From contig CM048557.1 in the NCBI GenBank assembly GCA_026413225.1, forward strand, positions 57,526,987 to 57,590,986: 64,000 nucleotides of DNA. Reading direction: 5' to 3'. The notes beneath the pieces were generated by a model that saw only the letters and a list, made by a program, of their open reading frames with translations, was not told the origin of the DNA and did no database searches. The position numbers and the translations under genes are program-made. Below, one piece after another: positions 25,366 through 38,734 of the stretch. How positions within the stretch are numbered: position 1 is the stretch's first letter; each line of letters starts with the position of its first letter. Origin of the DNA: Otis tarda (taxonomy: Eukaryota; Chordata; Aves; Otidiformes; Otididae).

Positions 25366-28300
25366 GGGCGGAAGTTACTCCCAGATCAAATTAAACCTTG
25401 TTCTAAATGGCTGTTAAGAAGGAAAAGTTCGCTTTCAGTTCCACATTTGTGGGAAAGAAATACAGTTTTATTACAACAGATTTATTTTTAAGGCCCTGGG
25501 GCTTTCATACTGGAGCATCTCACCCCATGGCAGAACAGTGGCATCGAAGCAGAACGTCACACACAAATAAGGATACGATACGCTGAAACCCTGCCCTTAG
25601 ATGAGGGAGCTTGGACATACTGTTTATCAGGACTTGGAGAGCCATTTTCTAAAAAATATAAACTTTATTCAAATGCCAGAGCAATTCATAAGCCTGATGC
25701 TAGCAGCCACCCTCATATAAATCCTCGACTACATTTTGAGAGCAATCTTATTAGCTATTGTATAAAGAGCTCATGTACATATTGATAAGTGCTGCGGATC
25801 ACTCCCTACCTTCCCACATCTTTTCAAATAGATGGAACATGCAAAAAGAAATCTTCTGTAGGCTCTGAAAAGACCAAGACGCTTCAGAAAAGGCTTCTCG
25901 TCACCATTTTTTTCAAATGTAGGCTGAAAAAAAAAATCCACTGGTGTCTCTACTCTTTCACTGAAGAGATGGCAGCTGTATTGCTGCTCCCTTTTTTTAG
26001 TACGCAGCAAGCAATCCTTTCTCAGACAAAATCCCTGCTATGCAAGGGGAGTCAGGAGGCCGAACCCTGACTCGGACAACCATCCGCTCCCTCCACGACA
26101 AACAAATCCCCCAGTGCACCCTCAGGCAGGGCTGCTGCGAGAGAGGGTCCGCACACCCTGCGCTCAAGGGGAGTTATGTCTGACCGCGCCCTTGCCTTGC
26201 ATTTATTTTCTTTGATCCTGTCCACATTTTCCTACCTTCTAGACTTGTTTGATAATGCTGTTCCTCCTCCACATCTTCATTGCTCACCACTTCTCTGCCT
26301 TCTTCACTGCTGTTTTATTCTTTACTTTCACTTTAAACATACATATATTTAAACAAGCAAAATCACAATACAGACACTCTTCCCTTTACACCGAAGCACA
26401 GCCCCATTTGCCCCTGCAGTTTGATTGCTCGGCTCCAGCCAAGTCAGGTGAAGAGTTTGTCCACGCAACCTGTGACCACGGCTGATTCTGCTTCATCAGG
26501 GACCTTCTGCACCGGCAGATCAGTGCAGCAGCCAGCAACTTCTTTCACCAGGCCAGCCAGCTCCAAAAATGTCACTTTTCTGCCCAAAGCGTTGTCTGAA
26601 CACACAAAAGTCACATCACTATAACAACACCAGGGCAGCCAAGGAAGAAACAGCCCCTTCCCTCTTTGCTCCGATGCCATCACGCCAGCGTACACACGCG
26701 TTCACCACCATGCTCTTCCCACCGAGAACAAGCCGCAGTGACGCACAGCATGTTCCTGCAGCTAAAACTATGCCTGAGCCAGGAGTAACCACACAGGTTA
26801 CGGCAAACAAACACAAGAGGCAGGCACCAAACCCACAGAACCGGGTACGTACCGGTGCAGCAGCACACCCGGACACGCCTTAGGAGGCTCCCGTTTCTCC
26901 ACCTCCCAGCCCTGGCAAGCGTGTGAGAACAGAGTAGGTTTAGCTCCACGCGCTCCTCCTCCTTCCCAGCACTGCATCCTCTCCCAGCTCTCCTTTCAGA
27001 GAGGAACCATTGCAACGAGCTTCAGAAGAAACGCAAAGGCATCCCATGAGCCACAGTTAAAGGCTGAGGATGGGGGACCTTTTCGGTTCAACCCTTTTGA
27101 GTGAATAATGATTTACTTTTAATTTTAAAAACTCCACCAAAACTAAATAAATGCACCCAATTTTTAATGAACTGGGTCAGCTCTGTGGCTTAAGTTGTAT
27201 CTATTTCAGCAGCGGGCCCAGACAGCTGAACCCAGCCAGCGCTGATAACAGCCCCGTTTCCCACCAGCAGCGGTGAATGATGCGCTCTTACGACATGTCG
27301 AGACATTAAGCAGATTAGCAGCAGCAGCCTGCTTGAACCCGTTTTGCCAGCTTGGCTCCGGGGAAGGCTCAGACAGCAGGAGCAGCTCCAGTTTGGCCCC
27401 GCAAGCACAACTCCAGAGCCCAGCAGGTGCTGAAGTCCATCCGTCCCCCCATCCCAAAGCAGGTCAGGGGCACATTTTGGCAGCTCTGCAGAGTGATCAG
27501 CTCATGATCCCAGCTCATGGGATGGAAATTCAGAGCTTGATGGCCACCCCTGATATACACCAACCTCTGCATGATGCAAACAGGACCATGTCGCTAAAGA
27601 TTTCAATGCAGCCATTGGAAACCCAGCTGCAGGTAACCCCCAGGGCTGACTTGCTGCCTCCAAGCAAGGACCATTTAAATGCCTCCCTCTGCACAACAGG
27701 GAACTGCTGTTATTTCTTGCTGCCAGCAGGATCAATCCTGCACGAAACCTGGAGGAAGACAGGGTGCCCAACTCAAGCAGCTAACAAGCATGCTGCTGCC
27801 TAAAACGGTGGCCTTGTGCTTTTATGAAATACTTATGGCCTCCCGGAAGGCATGAGGAGGAACAGAGAAAATAAAAACATCCCTTATCACTCAGGATGCT
27901 TTAGCAGAGATTAGATAAAAGTCAGAGGCGTTTCAAAGCAGGAACACGGGCTTGTACGGGAATCTGCCGGAGCATCTCTGACAAGTTTGGAGGTTATGGA
28001 CAGTCCAAGGGGTCACCATTAATTTCTTTCATTACAGGGAAGAAAAGTCTTGAATATTTTTTCTTCTGTTGTCACCCACGGCCATGCTATGGGAAAAGAT
28101 TAGAAACACCAGCTGAAATTCTTCTTTCCTACCTAGCGCCAAAGAATTGAGCAGCCCAGGATGGATCCTTTGACTCAAGTACCTGTTTTTCCAGCTCTGA
28201 TGTCTGCCTTGCAAGACCCCCAGTGCAGAATTAAGGCTCTTTATTGCTCAAAGGAGATATTGCCTAATCAAAGCACAGGCTAACTCTTCCCAAAACCACA

Positions 28301-29340
28301 CAGCTCAAAACAGCTCCAGACAGAGCCATAAACCCAGCAATAAAATAATCAGAGGCCTCTTCCCAGGTCCCAGCACCGAGCATCTGAGGAGGCAGAGGGC
28401 CAGGCATGGGGAGAAGAATAGCCAGGTCCATGCAGCAGTCTCCCCTCAAGCCAGGCTGGTTTGGGGAGTAGTTCTACTCAAAAAAAAAGGCCACAGTCCA
28501 CTTGCTCCTGGCAGCTTTCCTCCAACGATACAAAGAGGGCCATGGCTTCGTTTGTTGAATGGTGCGTGAGCTGGGCATATTTTAAACCCCAGGCAAAGTC
28601 CTCTACGTACTCCCATTCCTCGCCTGCTCTCCCTAACCCCGTCCCGATCTCTTCCACAAAGGTAATAAAAGTAGAAAGGCCTCCACCACAGTGAAGAGGT
28701 GTAAATGGATATGAAAAATTTTGAAGGAGAGGTCAACATTTGGATACTTTTTCCCGGTAGCATGCCTGGATGCAGAGCATTATTTCCAACTTGCTACTCT
28801 ATAGCACTTACTCATTGCCCATATCTCCATCTTATCCAGCACAGCATCAACGGCCAGGCCACAGATGACATGGAAAGACAGCTCAGATAAGAGTCAGCTC
28901 AGCTCAGCTTGCAGAAATTAGGGGTTTTTGTAGGTCAAACCACTGCAGATCCAACTCCTTGGCTTGCCCTACAAATCAACCTTTCTGTGCAACAGGCTGA
29001 GTAGCAGAGTGAGCTTGCTTTTCCTTTGGGTGCTCGCACAGTCCCATGAGGAAGCTTATGAGATGGCTGCCCTGAGAGTATGACAGCTCCAAGAGCATCT
29101 TCATGAACCAGTCATCTCATTGGCAGCACTTGCACGAAGCCTTAAAGCACAACTGGAAAGCAGCATCTTGGCACTTGCCTTGTGGCCTTCTAGAAAAGCT
29201 TCCCTTTCCACCTCCTTCACTGCAGGAAAACCTCACTTTCCACCTCCCAAAATAGTAACAGCTGTGACTGAGGAATTCCTGAATGAAGAAAAAAACAACA
29301 GCCATTCCAGATAAATAGCTTCAAGGACAGTCTGCACAAG

Positions 29341-29439
29341 GGATTTTCCAAGCGTTCTCACTAAGGACTTTTCCAAGCATCTCCAACAAGGACTCTTCCA
29401 AACATCCTCACTGAGGACTTTTCCAAGTATCCCCACTGG
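29341..29439. repeat. 25-bp minisatellite, four units, with NF-kB-like cores
   Basis: Units start at 29341 (24 bp), 29365, 29390 and 29415. Each follows GGACTTTTCCAAGCATC, then a variable CNCACTAA-like end. A degenerate extra copy may precede it. The unit's GGACTTTTCC or GGACTCTTCC fits the loose GGRNNNYYCC pattern. The 25-bp period is not a multiple of three, so it cannot be a protein repeat. Confidence 0.92.
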
Positions 29440-30737
29440 AAGTGAGGGGCTGGAGGAGTTTTGGCAACCAGGCAGCCTGCTTTGCAAGATCCAACAACCC
29501 AGCAGCTGAAGGTCGATGTCAGCCTGCAGCAGGGCAGGCTCCTCCAGCTGTGGTGATGCTGATGATGCCGCCTGCAAGGAGCAACACCGCCAGGAAACAA
29601 AATTGAAGCCAACACAACCCTCACAGGGTTCAAACTGCTGCCACTTATTTCCATATAAGGGCTACTGAAATGCAAAGGCTGGTAACTATTTATTTGCTGA
29701 TCATTTTGCAGTAGGATAAACACACTGGTGAATACAAAGGGAAAGCGAACAGAAGGACCCCGCTTTGTCTCCCACCCTTTTTGAACTGGCATATCTGGAT
29801 TCACAGCTCTTCACCTGGAAAGGACATCCATGCAGACTATACAAACAAGGGAATTCGGAATGAAAAGTAAAAAATCTGCCCTAACCTACAAAAGCCGGCG
29901 CTCAGGAAGGCCCTGTAGCACCGCACTGCAGAGCACTTTTCTCCTTTAACACCACGCAGCAAGAAGCCATCTGCGATCAAGCATTTCTTCTAACTCTTGA
30001 TGGCAAACAAACAATGCACACTCACTATTTTTAGTGATGACCTTGGATACTTCACAACTTCAAAACATAACCTTAATTCGCACATATGTAAGCAAGAAAA
30101 ATTACTCACAGGCAATGAATAATAAGTGTTTGACATTTAAATGTGACTTATTTGTAAGAGTAGTTAACATTTGTATTAATTAAGGCACATTCAATGCAAG
30201 ATTCTTCTGTGCCCTTCATCCTACTATATGTGAAGATTGTTGTCTCTCTCAGAAAAAAAAAAAGTGAAAATTATATGTAATTACCTGCCTGTACTTTCCA
30301 CCTGGGTATCATTAACGACAGCAGAACGTCATTGAATTTTAATTCAATATTCTTGCTGAAAACCTCATGGAAATATCAACCCCTGGATGTCATCAAGATT
30401 GCGGGGCTCGGTGGGCAGAAGCAAAATACACCTGCAAATCCACTGGTATCAATGGATTGACAGCACTCTACCCCTTTCAAAAATATCTATCAGCTTATCA
30501 CATTGTTGGGAACGTCCATGCATTTAAGCCCAGATCTAACTGGATCACACAGTTATCTGGATTCATCCTTTGACCATCCTGAAGCAGAAACAGTAATATT
30601 AAAGTGGGGCACAAATGGCAGAGGGTGCGCTTCAGCCCAGGGTCTGTACCAGGGAAAGCACACTAAATGAACCAATATTCTCTCAGCAGGCAAAAGCATT
30701 TTTTGGGTATCTATTTTCCATTAGAAGGAGATGTTCA

Positions 30738-31008
30738 TAAGTAAAATGAGAGGAAACAATCTCAAGTTCCACCAAGGGAGGTTTAGATTGGATATCAGGA
30801 AAAATTCTTCACTGAAAGGGTTGTGAAGCACTGGAACAGGCTGCCCAGGGAAGTGGTGGAGTCTCCATCCCCGGAGGTGTTTAAAAGACATGTAGATGTG
30901 GTGCTTAGGGACATGGGTTAGTGGTGGACTTGGCAGTGCTAGGTTAGCAGTTCGACTCCATGATCTGAAAGGTCTTTTCCAACCTAAATGATTCTATGGT
31001 CCTACGAT
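30738..31008 (+). mobile_element. CR1 LINE 3' tail
   Basis: Contains AACAATCTCAAGTTCCACC, AGGTTTAGATTGGATATCAG, GAAGCACTGGAACAGGCTGC, TGGTGGAGTCTCCATCCCCG, CATGGGTTAGTGGTGGACTT and TCTTTTCCAACCTAAATGAT, followed by a degraded ATTCTATG end. It is 5' truncated and less mutated than the 14.2 and 20.4 kb copies. All four CR1 copies share the plus orientation, opposite to CCDC85C transcription. Confidence 0.93.
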
Positions 31009-31009
31009 A

Positions 31010-34000
31010 AATAATGCTAGTTTAACAATATTACTTTAAGTTTTGCTGGCTATCAGATTATTACTGGAGTGAGCCCACCACAGAAGATGGGACCGAGGCC
31101 CTCGGAGAGCAAGTGATGCCACAAGTTATTCTTCAGAAAGGCAACCACGCTTCTCCAACACTCAAGCCACATCCTTTTCAGATACATAAACTTTCCTAAA
31201 GAAAAGAGTCTTCTATTGGCACAAATAAATAAATAATGATGTGCCTGCAACTGCCTTGGCTTTTAATTAAACGGCAACTGAATAAACAGCTTGGAAGCTG
31301 CCGCGCCAGGATGGCCGTAACCCCGCTCCCGCTGCTGCCCTTTTGGCTTTGCACTCCTGGGGTCAGATTCTCGGCATACCCTTCCCTGCGGCCCGGCCTT
31401 TTGTTTGAGGCAGCGCAAGCTCTAGTTTTGTCGGGGTTTTTTGGTTTGCTTTTAACGCAAGGACAAGCAGCGTGCCTGCCACGCACCAGGCTGCTGGCAG
31501 GGATTTCTTTACCCACCCTGGGACTGGAGAGGTGTTTGGTAGAAACATTTTCCAGGAGCTCAGAAAAAAGGCAGAAAGCATCAAATGGATATTTCACTCA
31601 TCTCAAGAGTTGCTTCCTACCATCGCTCATCACCTTCTAGGCGGGGCCTCATATTTACAACATCTATAAAAGGATTTGTGGCAAGTAGCAAGCGTTTATC
31701 ACAAGTGTAATTCCACCAGCAACGCATTGGCCCCACATCCCCCGCTCTGACTTTGTCCTGACCAAACACAGCTCTTGCCTCGAGGAAGAAAAAGCCCACA
31801 AAAAAAAAAAGCACTACACCTTTGTAGCCTTATCTTTTAATGCAACACAGTATGTGTTGTTCTTCCTTTTATATGAACAGCTCCAGTTATCAAGGTTTTC
31901 CACCCTGGACTGCATTATCAGATCTCCCTCATCCCAGTGTTTTGAGAGAAAAAAAAAGACAGTGCTATTGAAATGCAAGTACATTAGAGTGAATTTGCAT
32001 TGTTCCTAGGAGAGCAGGGATAGTGTTTAAAAAAAAAAAATCAACCCTAAGATATCAGGCATCATTTTCACTTCTTTATTAAGCCAAGGATCTGTTAAAG
32101 TGCAGATTTCCCCCTTGTGCCAATAATACCTGGCAGTACATAAGAAACTAAGTATTTTTTCCTGTAATGACATTTCCATTGAAATACACGCAGGCATTTG
32201 ATTACACTTCCAGAAAGGTGGAATATTATTCAGCGAGGGAACACAGATAGGCTGAGAGGTGAGAAGGGGTAGAGGCAAAATTGCAGGCAATTAGTATTTT
32301 CTTGACATAACTGTAATTCGTGAATTTGCAAAAATCCTCTTCTAAAATGTTGGTTAATTTGATCTGAGATTAATTCAAACATGTCTGTCGCATTCCTGCC
32401 CCCACAAACACAGACCAGCACACCCACGAGTTCAGCCCAGGAGAAAAATGATGCCAGCCCCCTCCGCCCTGCACATCCATCCCCGCGGTGGGCAACCCCT
32501 TCCCACGCCGCCTGGGGAATCATGGGCTCCCCGCAACCTGATCGAGGGCTGATGCACTCAGCGAAGGAACGAGGGAGGATACTTCAAGTGAATAACAATG
32601 CTCTTCAAAGAGAAAAAAATGTTCTCCCATGGTTTAAAATTACCATCTGAACTTTAGTAGAAAAGCGATAGGGGTGCCGTAGCCAGAGGTACCAGATACA
32701 GCACTACCTGGTCCCTCGCCGCACCGGAATGTAAACTGGGGCCCCACCATAGGTAATCTACATTCTCAAAATATACTGCTGACCTACATGCCCAGGTGCC
32801 CCATCACGTAGGTGGTCTGCTTCTTTACAAGAATGCGGCTGGGATTTCCTCGCTTTCATGTCTTCCCTGCCTGAGAGGCTTTGGGGGGTATCACCGCACG
32901 CATGAAATGGGGAGAGAGAGGCTGAGGCTCAGGGGGGGCTTGGGTGAAGCCCACAGAAGGCCTAAGAAGTTTCTTTGACAAGATAAACAGTGATCGCTTC
33001 CTAACAGCTTAGACATCTGATACCACTTCTCATGCGAATGTATTTACACTTAAATAATACCTCCCTATGACTAAAGGCAAGGAGTAATCAAAAGCTGACA
33101 TTTTGGCTGTGCACCGCAAAAGTAAACCTCCCTCAAAAGTGGAACGTCAACGGGAGGAAAGCGGGAGATACGCTTTGATTTATAGGTTGCTTTTAAAACG
33201 AGCGGTGGGGGAGCTCTCCTGGTAGCCCTGAGAAGGTCTCTGTTTATTTGAGGAGCTCACAGGAGCACAGCCACACCACAGCCTCCTGTCCAGCCCCACA
33301 GCCCCGATGGAGCCCCAGCTACTCGATCTGTATTTATTTACATTTAAATACAAAAGGAAGGCTGTCCAAACAAAAGTTGAGAGCGTCCAGCAGATAACTA
33401 AGTACACTAAGGCACAAATCTATTTAGACAAGAACCAGTGGACTGGCACAATCAAAAGGCAGGTCACAGTTTATAGTCCCTTCCCAGTATTAAACAAGCT
33501 CCATCCGTGCCCCTCACACCAAAACTGTACTTAGGGGATAACGCCCTCTCCCTTGCGAAATCCTGACAAGTGTGGGGTTTTTGCAGTGCGTCTGCAAGGA
33601 CATTGCATTTGGGCTGCTGGATGCATGTGTTTGCCAGCGCTCAGCACTGGCTGAACAACCCCCGGGGTCTGACCCGCTGCCCATCGTGTCCTCCCGAGTG
33701 CCCAAGCTCCTGGGCCCCAGCCACCCATCCTCACGGAGCTGTCGCCGTTGGCGGCACGCGGAGTGCACCAGCAGGCATCACAGAGCCCAAGCAATGTTTT
33801 GCTATAGGAACTGGCTCAAGTGTGTTAATGAAATCACAGCTTATCTATTTTTATTGTTCTCTCTATACCTACTCTGCTTTCCTGTACATAAATTATTCTT
33901 CACTTCCTTCCTGAAAGAGCTATTATTTAACAGCATAGCCAGCATTAACTATTGTATCACATTCCTCCAGAGGTCCATTAGAGCAATGATGGAGTGCAAC

Positions 34001-37000
34001 ACCAACTCAAAAACACATGCACAAACACCCCCTAAACGAAACCCTTGCAGCGTAGCCCTTTCAAACGGAAGAGGCAACATAAATAGAAGAGATCATCAGC
34101 CTAAGCCAGGATACGGTGCAGAGTGTGGACAGATTACCTCTTCCAATTTACAGAATTAAAATACATGACCTGTAATCATAGTGCTGCTTGTTCTGGACAC
34201 ATTTAGCCCTGAATGGTCAAAGAGGGACACTGCTGGGATTTCTTCACAGATATCAAGGGGTCAGGAAGGGCTTGCCTTAGATTCTCCCTCTCTCTCTCAA
34301 GCTGTCTTCATTTAATCTTAATTCAAGTAATCTGAAGCAGCAATCTCACCTAACCCAAAGAAATAATACTGGACTTGGGCTTGAAAATTGTCCTTCCTTG
34401 TACTTCGAGGCAGAGATATATTTTCATCAATGGCAGCATCCAAACAGTTCTCTTGCTGATGGTGCACAACAATGTCAACTAAAATAAAATAGAATAATTC
34501 CATGCCCTGGCTGATCTGATGTAAAACATCAGCTTTATATGCACATTTTAAATAGTTGTTTTGTTTTACAAGCATCTTTTTTTAGATTCCGATCTCATTT
34601 CAGCCTCTGCCCCCAAAGCAGCTTTCAGTGGATGATTCCTCCACCCTAAGAAAGCTCCACTGACCTCCAGTACCCACACAAAACCACTGGTCTCTAATTA
34701 GGAATTCAACTGAATTAGTAGTATAATGAGCCCCAGAGAGCTGCCTATAGGCACAGATTTATTTAACTATGGCCACACTGTCTGGAGATTAGTGAACAAA
34801 GTACTCCCCCGGCCCCCCGGCGCGCCCCAGGAGCCCCCATCGCCGCGGGTGGGTACAGGGGCTGCGCAGCAGAGGACGGCTCAGAGAAAGGAGATGCCAG
34901 CAGGCAGTGAAGAGCGCACTGCTCAGTAAGCCTCCTCCCGAGACACGTACACTCTCTCACAAGGTGAATACGAGTTATCTCAAGCACCTATTGCTTGTGC
35001 TGTCCTTACTGCCAAGGAAACGGGTCGGAAGAACGGAGGTGTGGGCAGAGCAAGCTCTCCCCACTTCAGCTCTTGCTTTATCTCCTCCAAGCACCCTCAG
35101 AACCCAAGTTTAATCTTGCCCTGAGGGAAGGTGATGCATGGAACACAAGGTTGGTGGAATAATACTCATTTTATACCTGCAGGGAAGATGCCCAAACGGC
35201 CTTGGACATGCCACCTGGCACCAGGCATGCAGTTTGTATCATTTGCTGTCCACAGATTTTGCCCTCAACAGCTCAGGCCCAGTCCTAGATTTGCTCAAAG
35301 CAACAGAAACTCCCCCTCAGATTCACACCTCTTTAGCCAGAGGAGAGGACTAGTTAATACAGAGCTTCCTTGAACAGAAAGGGAAGTCAGTGGCTCCTCT
35401 CCAAAACTCTGGAGGCAAAAGACAGATAGACAACAAGCCCTGGCTGGGTGATAAAAGGAAAAATAATGCAAAGCTGCAGGGAATTTGATACGCTAGCCCA
35501 ACAAGGTGCTCTCCTGAGGAGAGGGCCCTGACCTGGGACCTACCAAGGTCCCACCTAGAGCTCAGCCTTGGCCAGGTCACTCCCCAGTTCTGAAGAGACC
35601 ATTGGAGAATTTAACGTCTCCACATTATATCTTAACAAGCTGGAGAACTTGCAAGAACAAGGTTTTCGTTTCTCCTAGGAAATGTCTACGGCCAGCCACC
35701 TCTTGGGGGTAAAAGTTACCTCAATGATATTTCCTCTCTTACAGTAAATGAAGCTTCTCATCCCTTTTCACCCCCAAATACAGAGCCAGGTGTTCCAAAA
35801 TACAAGTCACAACACAGTTACAAAGGGCTAAGAGAAAACTAGAGAAGCAGGAATCCCAAATGGGTTTTGCCTGCAATCAAGGGGCAAAGGCAGTGAGATG
35901 CAGTAACTTTAACAACATCATTGTACATTAAAAAAAAAAGGTCACCCTATCACTACAGAGATCGAGTGAGATTAGTTTAATATCAGTGTGCCCAAATAAA
36001 GGCAAAAAAGAGCTCCTCTGATGAACAAAGTTTAAAAGGTATGGCTATTAGCAAGCTGGTTTCTTAAATCGTATTTGTGTGGTTGCCTCGGTGGGTCTGA
36101 AGACAAGGTACATGCCACCCAAGAGAGCCCAGGATAAGGAAGTTTGCAGTGGCTCTTGGAGGCAGATTTCCAAGCCATGGATTTAATAGGTGGGGTTGCG
36201 TGGGCTTGTCTGGATTTGCGGAGTGGATTTGCCAAACATTTCAATGCATATATTTGTAACACAGACCAAGATGTGTATACAATCCAACTGGAGGCTTCCA
36301 CACTATGTTTAAAGGATAGCACCAAGCAGTAGGTCTCAGCAGTATGTTGTGAGGCCAAAGCTCCTCAAAGAGGAATCCTTGGAGGATATCCAATAACAGA
36401 GCATACCACAGCATCGTACTTGCTGTGCTGTCAAGAAAAGTCTTAACCCTTGGCCTACGGCAATTCATCTTTGCTTGTGATCACTAACATTTTCCACCAC
36501 CATTCACGCAGACATATTAGCAGGATTCAGCCACAGCTTAAAACATCCAGCATGGATCAATCACTATGGGCCAAACCCATCTAAACTTTTACCCTGGGCT
36601 GCAGGAAAAGGAACTTTGCCCAGAAGAAGAAAAGAACTCAGAATAGCTCCAGAGCACCCAGGAACCGCCTCAAATGATAAAAACAGAAATATGGAAGAGC
36701 TTGTTCCCCGCTTTAAGACCTCACTTGATAAATTGCTTCAGGCTGTAGCCTTCACCTTGTTTTTGTCAGGAAAGACCAATCCTTGCTCACTGCCAACACT
36801 TTTCCAATCACTTCTCTCAGAAGTTAATCTGGGTTTGAAGTCAACAATTGTACAACTCTCTCCCCAGTTCCACACTTTCAGTGCCTGCCTCCCGATCCCA
36901 GCACTCCCACAGCAGAGGCTGATCGAGATCTGTCCTAGACCCAGGTTACCCAAAAACTCCCTCTTGTATTGCCTGCAGCCGCTCCGGCTCACTCAGACTG

Positions 37001-38580
37001 AACGGGCGCTTGGTCTGCATCAGCATCCCTGGCTTCAATGCCCCGAATTAGGCTCTGCAGATTAGGCAATGTGCTGAGGCTTATCCCTGTGTCTAATCAC
37101 TAATAAAGTTGCAGTCTGGTGCATTTGTACGTTATTAGGTCTCGCTCAACAACATGGGCTTTAAAGGTCATCTGCCTCCTCCAATCACTGCCAGGTTTAT
37201 TGCGGCGGGCACGCCTGTCCCGGCAGGTCCCGCTCCCGCTCCCACCGGCTGGCCAACGCCAGCAGAAATCCAATTACAGCACAATGGCCCCAGCCTGCCG
37301 AGGCTCCTGGGCCCCTCCACGCTCCCACCCCGGTGCCCCCTCCACAATGGTGGCTTTTGTCTCAGCCTCGCTATTGTTTGGGATTCTCTCGCATCCCTGG
37401 ACACAGGATAAAGAGCTGTGTTTGGAGAGATGTTTACGAATGAGGTCTCAGAGCACAAGGGTGCAGCAACACAGGGCTTGACCACGGACAGAAAGGGTCA
37501 CGGTTTCTAAAAGCCATGTTGAAATGAAAGAATTAAAGATGCAATACGCACTGGCCAGGAACAACAAGTTACGGGCAAACTGGAAGTAAGAAATTAAATC
37601 CTAGTCCTTCCAAAGTCAAGGGAGGTTTTGCCACGGACCTCAGTGCAACCAGAGTGTCTCTCAAAATACTTATACTAAGTAAAATACCTAGCAGATCCCA
37701 TTGCTTTAAGCCCCTGTTTTGAAAAGGTTTTACATTGTATTGATTTCCAAAGGGGGAAAGAAATAATTTTAGTTTAATGAGACTGTTTTCTAATTAAAAA
37801 TTTAGTAGATAAGCAGCAGTAAATAGTAGGATCAGTGTCAAAGAAACTAGGTGAAAAATATCAGCTAATAAAAATCTATATCGTTCTCCTAATGTCAGAG
37901 AAAATACTCTGTTCTGACCTTCAGCTGGTGTAATGGATACTTTAATCTAAATTCATTAACAGGGAAGACCTACACATCCTATAAGACCTGTAAGAGTTAC
38001 GAGGATCTTCCCAACTAAGAGCCTCTGAGACCAGGTCAGTTCTGCACTGCAAAACCCTGTGAGAGCTCAGGCAGCTGGCAAAGTCACACTCAACTTCTGA
38101 AACACCTCAGCATAACAGTTCTGCGGGTCTTGCCAACAGCCAAAACCCTGCTTCCTTCACACAACCAGGCCTACCAGGGGCAAAGCCACCTGCAAAGCCC
38201 ATCCGTCACACTGGGAAGTGTCCTCTTTGTGAGGCTCTGCTGAGCAGAAGAAGATGGGAATACTGTGAAACCTTTCCAGCCTTTAAAGAGTAGAGGCAGA
38301 CATATAATTGCACTCAATGAAACATCATATGGTAATAAGCAGAAACGGAATAGCCAAGTATAAATCTCCCATTCACTGGAGTGTCACACGTATAAATCTG
38401 TTTACCAAGGATTACGCTGTAGCTCCCACCATAATAAATCTTCAGGAAAATGCCTTGTGCACTGCTAGCAGAGCAGGGATTTGGAAAAGCAGGCAGGCTA
38501 TTCTTCATAAGGAGGCATTGATAACTACCTAACCTGCAAGTTTGTTACAAATATTATATTAATTGCACTCATGCTTACTT
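31010..38580. other. Unique intron sequence, nothing recognised
   Basis: Apart from the tiny CpG cluster at 34.8 kb, I see no gene or transposon. A small perfect inverted repeat (GGGACCT ACCA AGGTCCC) near 35.54 kb is short enough to be chance. Confidence 0.55.
34803..34860. other. Very small CpG cluster
   Basis: The stretch CCCCCGGCCCCCCGGCGCGC followed by CCCATCGCCGCGGG is strongly GC-rich in AT-rich surroundings. No gene frame or repeat explains it. Confidence 0.3.
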
Positions 38581-38606
38581 GGGTGCCTGAAGGGTTAGGG
38601 TTGGGG

Positions 38607-38631
38607 TTTTTTTTTTCTTTTTTTTTTTTTT
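38607..38631. repeat. T-rich tract next to two telomere-like words
   Basis: A T run with a single C follows GGGTTAGGGTTGGGG at 38592-38606. The two TTAGGG-like words are too few to call an interstitial telomere. Confidence 0.75.
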
Positions 38632-38683
38632 AACCAAGACTTTCCTCTTTGCAGTGAGAACGCTGACAGACATAGACTGTAGT

Positions 38684-38734
38684 ACTAAGTCAAAGTCCAG
38701 GGGTCCAAAGGGCCCACTAAGCCAAAGTCCAGGG
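38684..38734. repeat. 32-bp partial tandem duplication
   Basis: ACTAAGTCAAAGTCCAGGG at 38684 recurs as ACTAAGCCAAAGTCCAGGG at 38716, one mismatch over 19 bp at an offset of 32 bp. Between them lies GTCCAAAGGGCCC. It lies shortly after a T-rich tract. Confidence 0.85.

Larger units (their letters stand above)
20835..29335. other. Unique intron sequence with an AT-rich homeobox-motif patch
   Basis: The patch at about 22.00-22.27 kb is AT-rich, with TAATTA/TTAATT words (TAGTTAAATTAACTA, CTAATTAATGCC) and no repeat resemblance. Such patches are typical of conserved enhancers, but this is only compositional evidence. The rest holds the 25.0 kb relic and the A-rich tract, with no gene. Confidence 0.4.

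Noticed and set aside
35533-35556. Inverted repeat GGGACCT-ACCA-AGGTCCC
   Set aside because: Seven-bp arms are within chance expectation.
38590-38606. Interstitial telomere repeat
   Set aside because: Only about two TTAGGG-like words are present.
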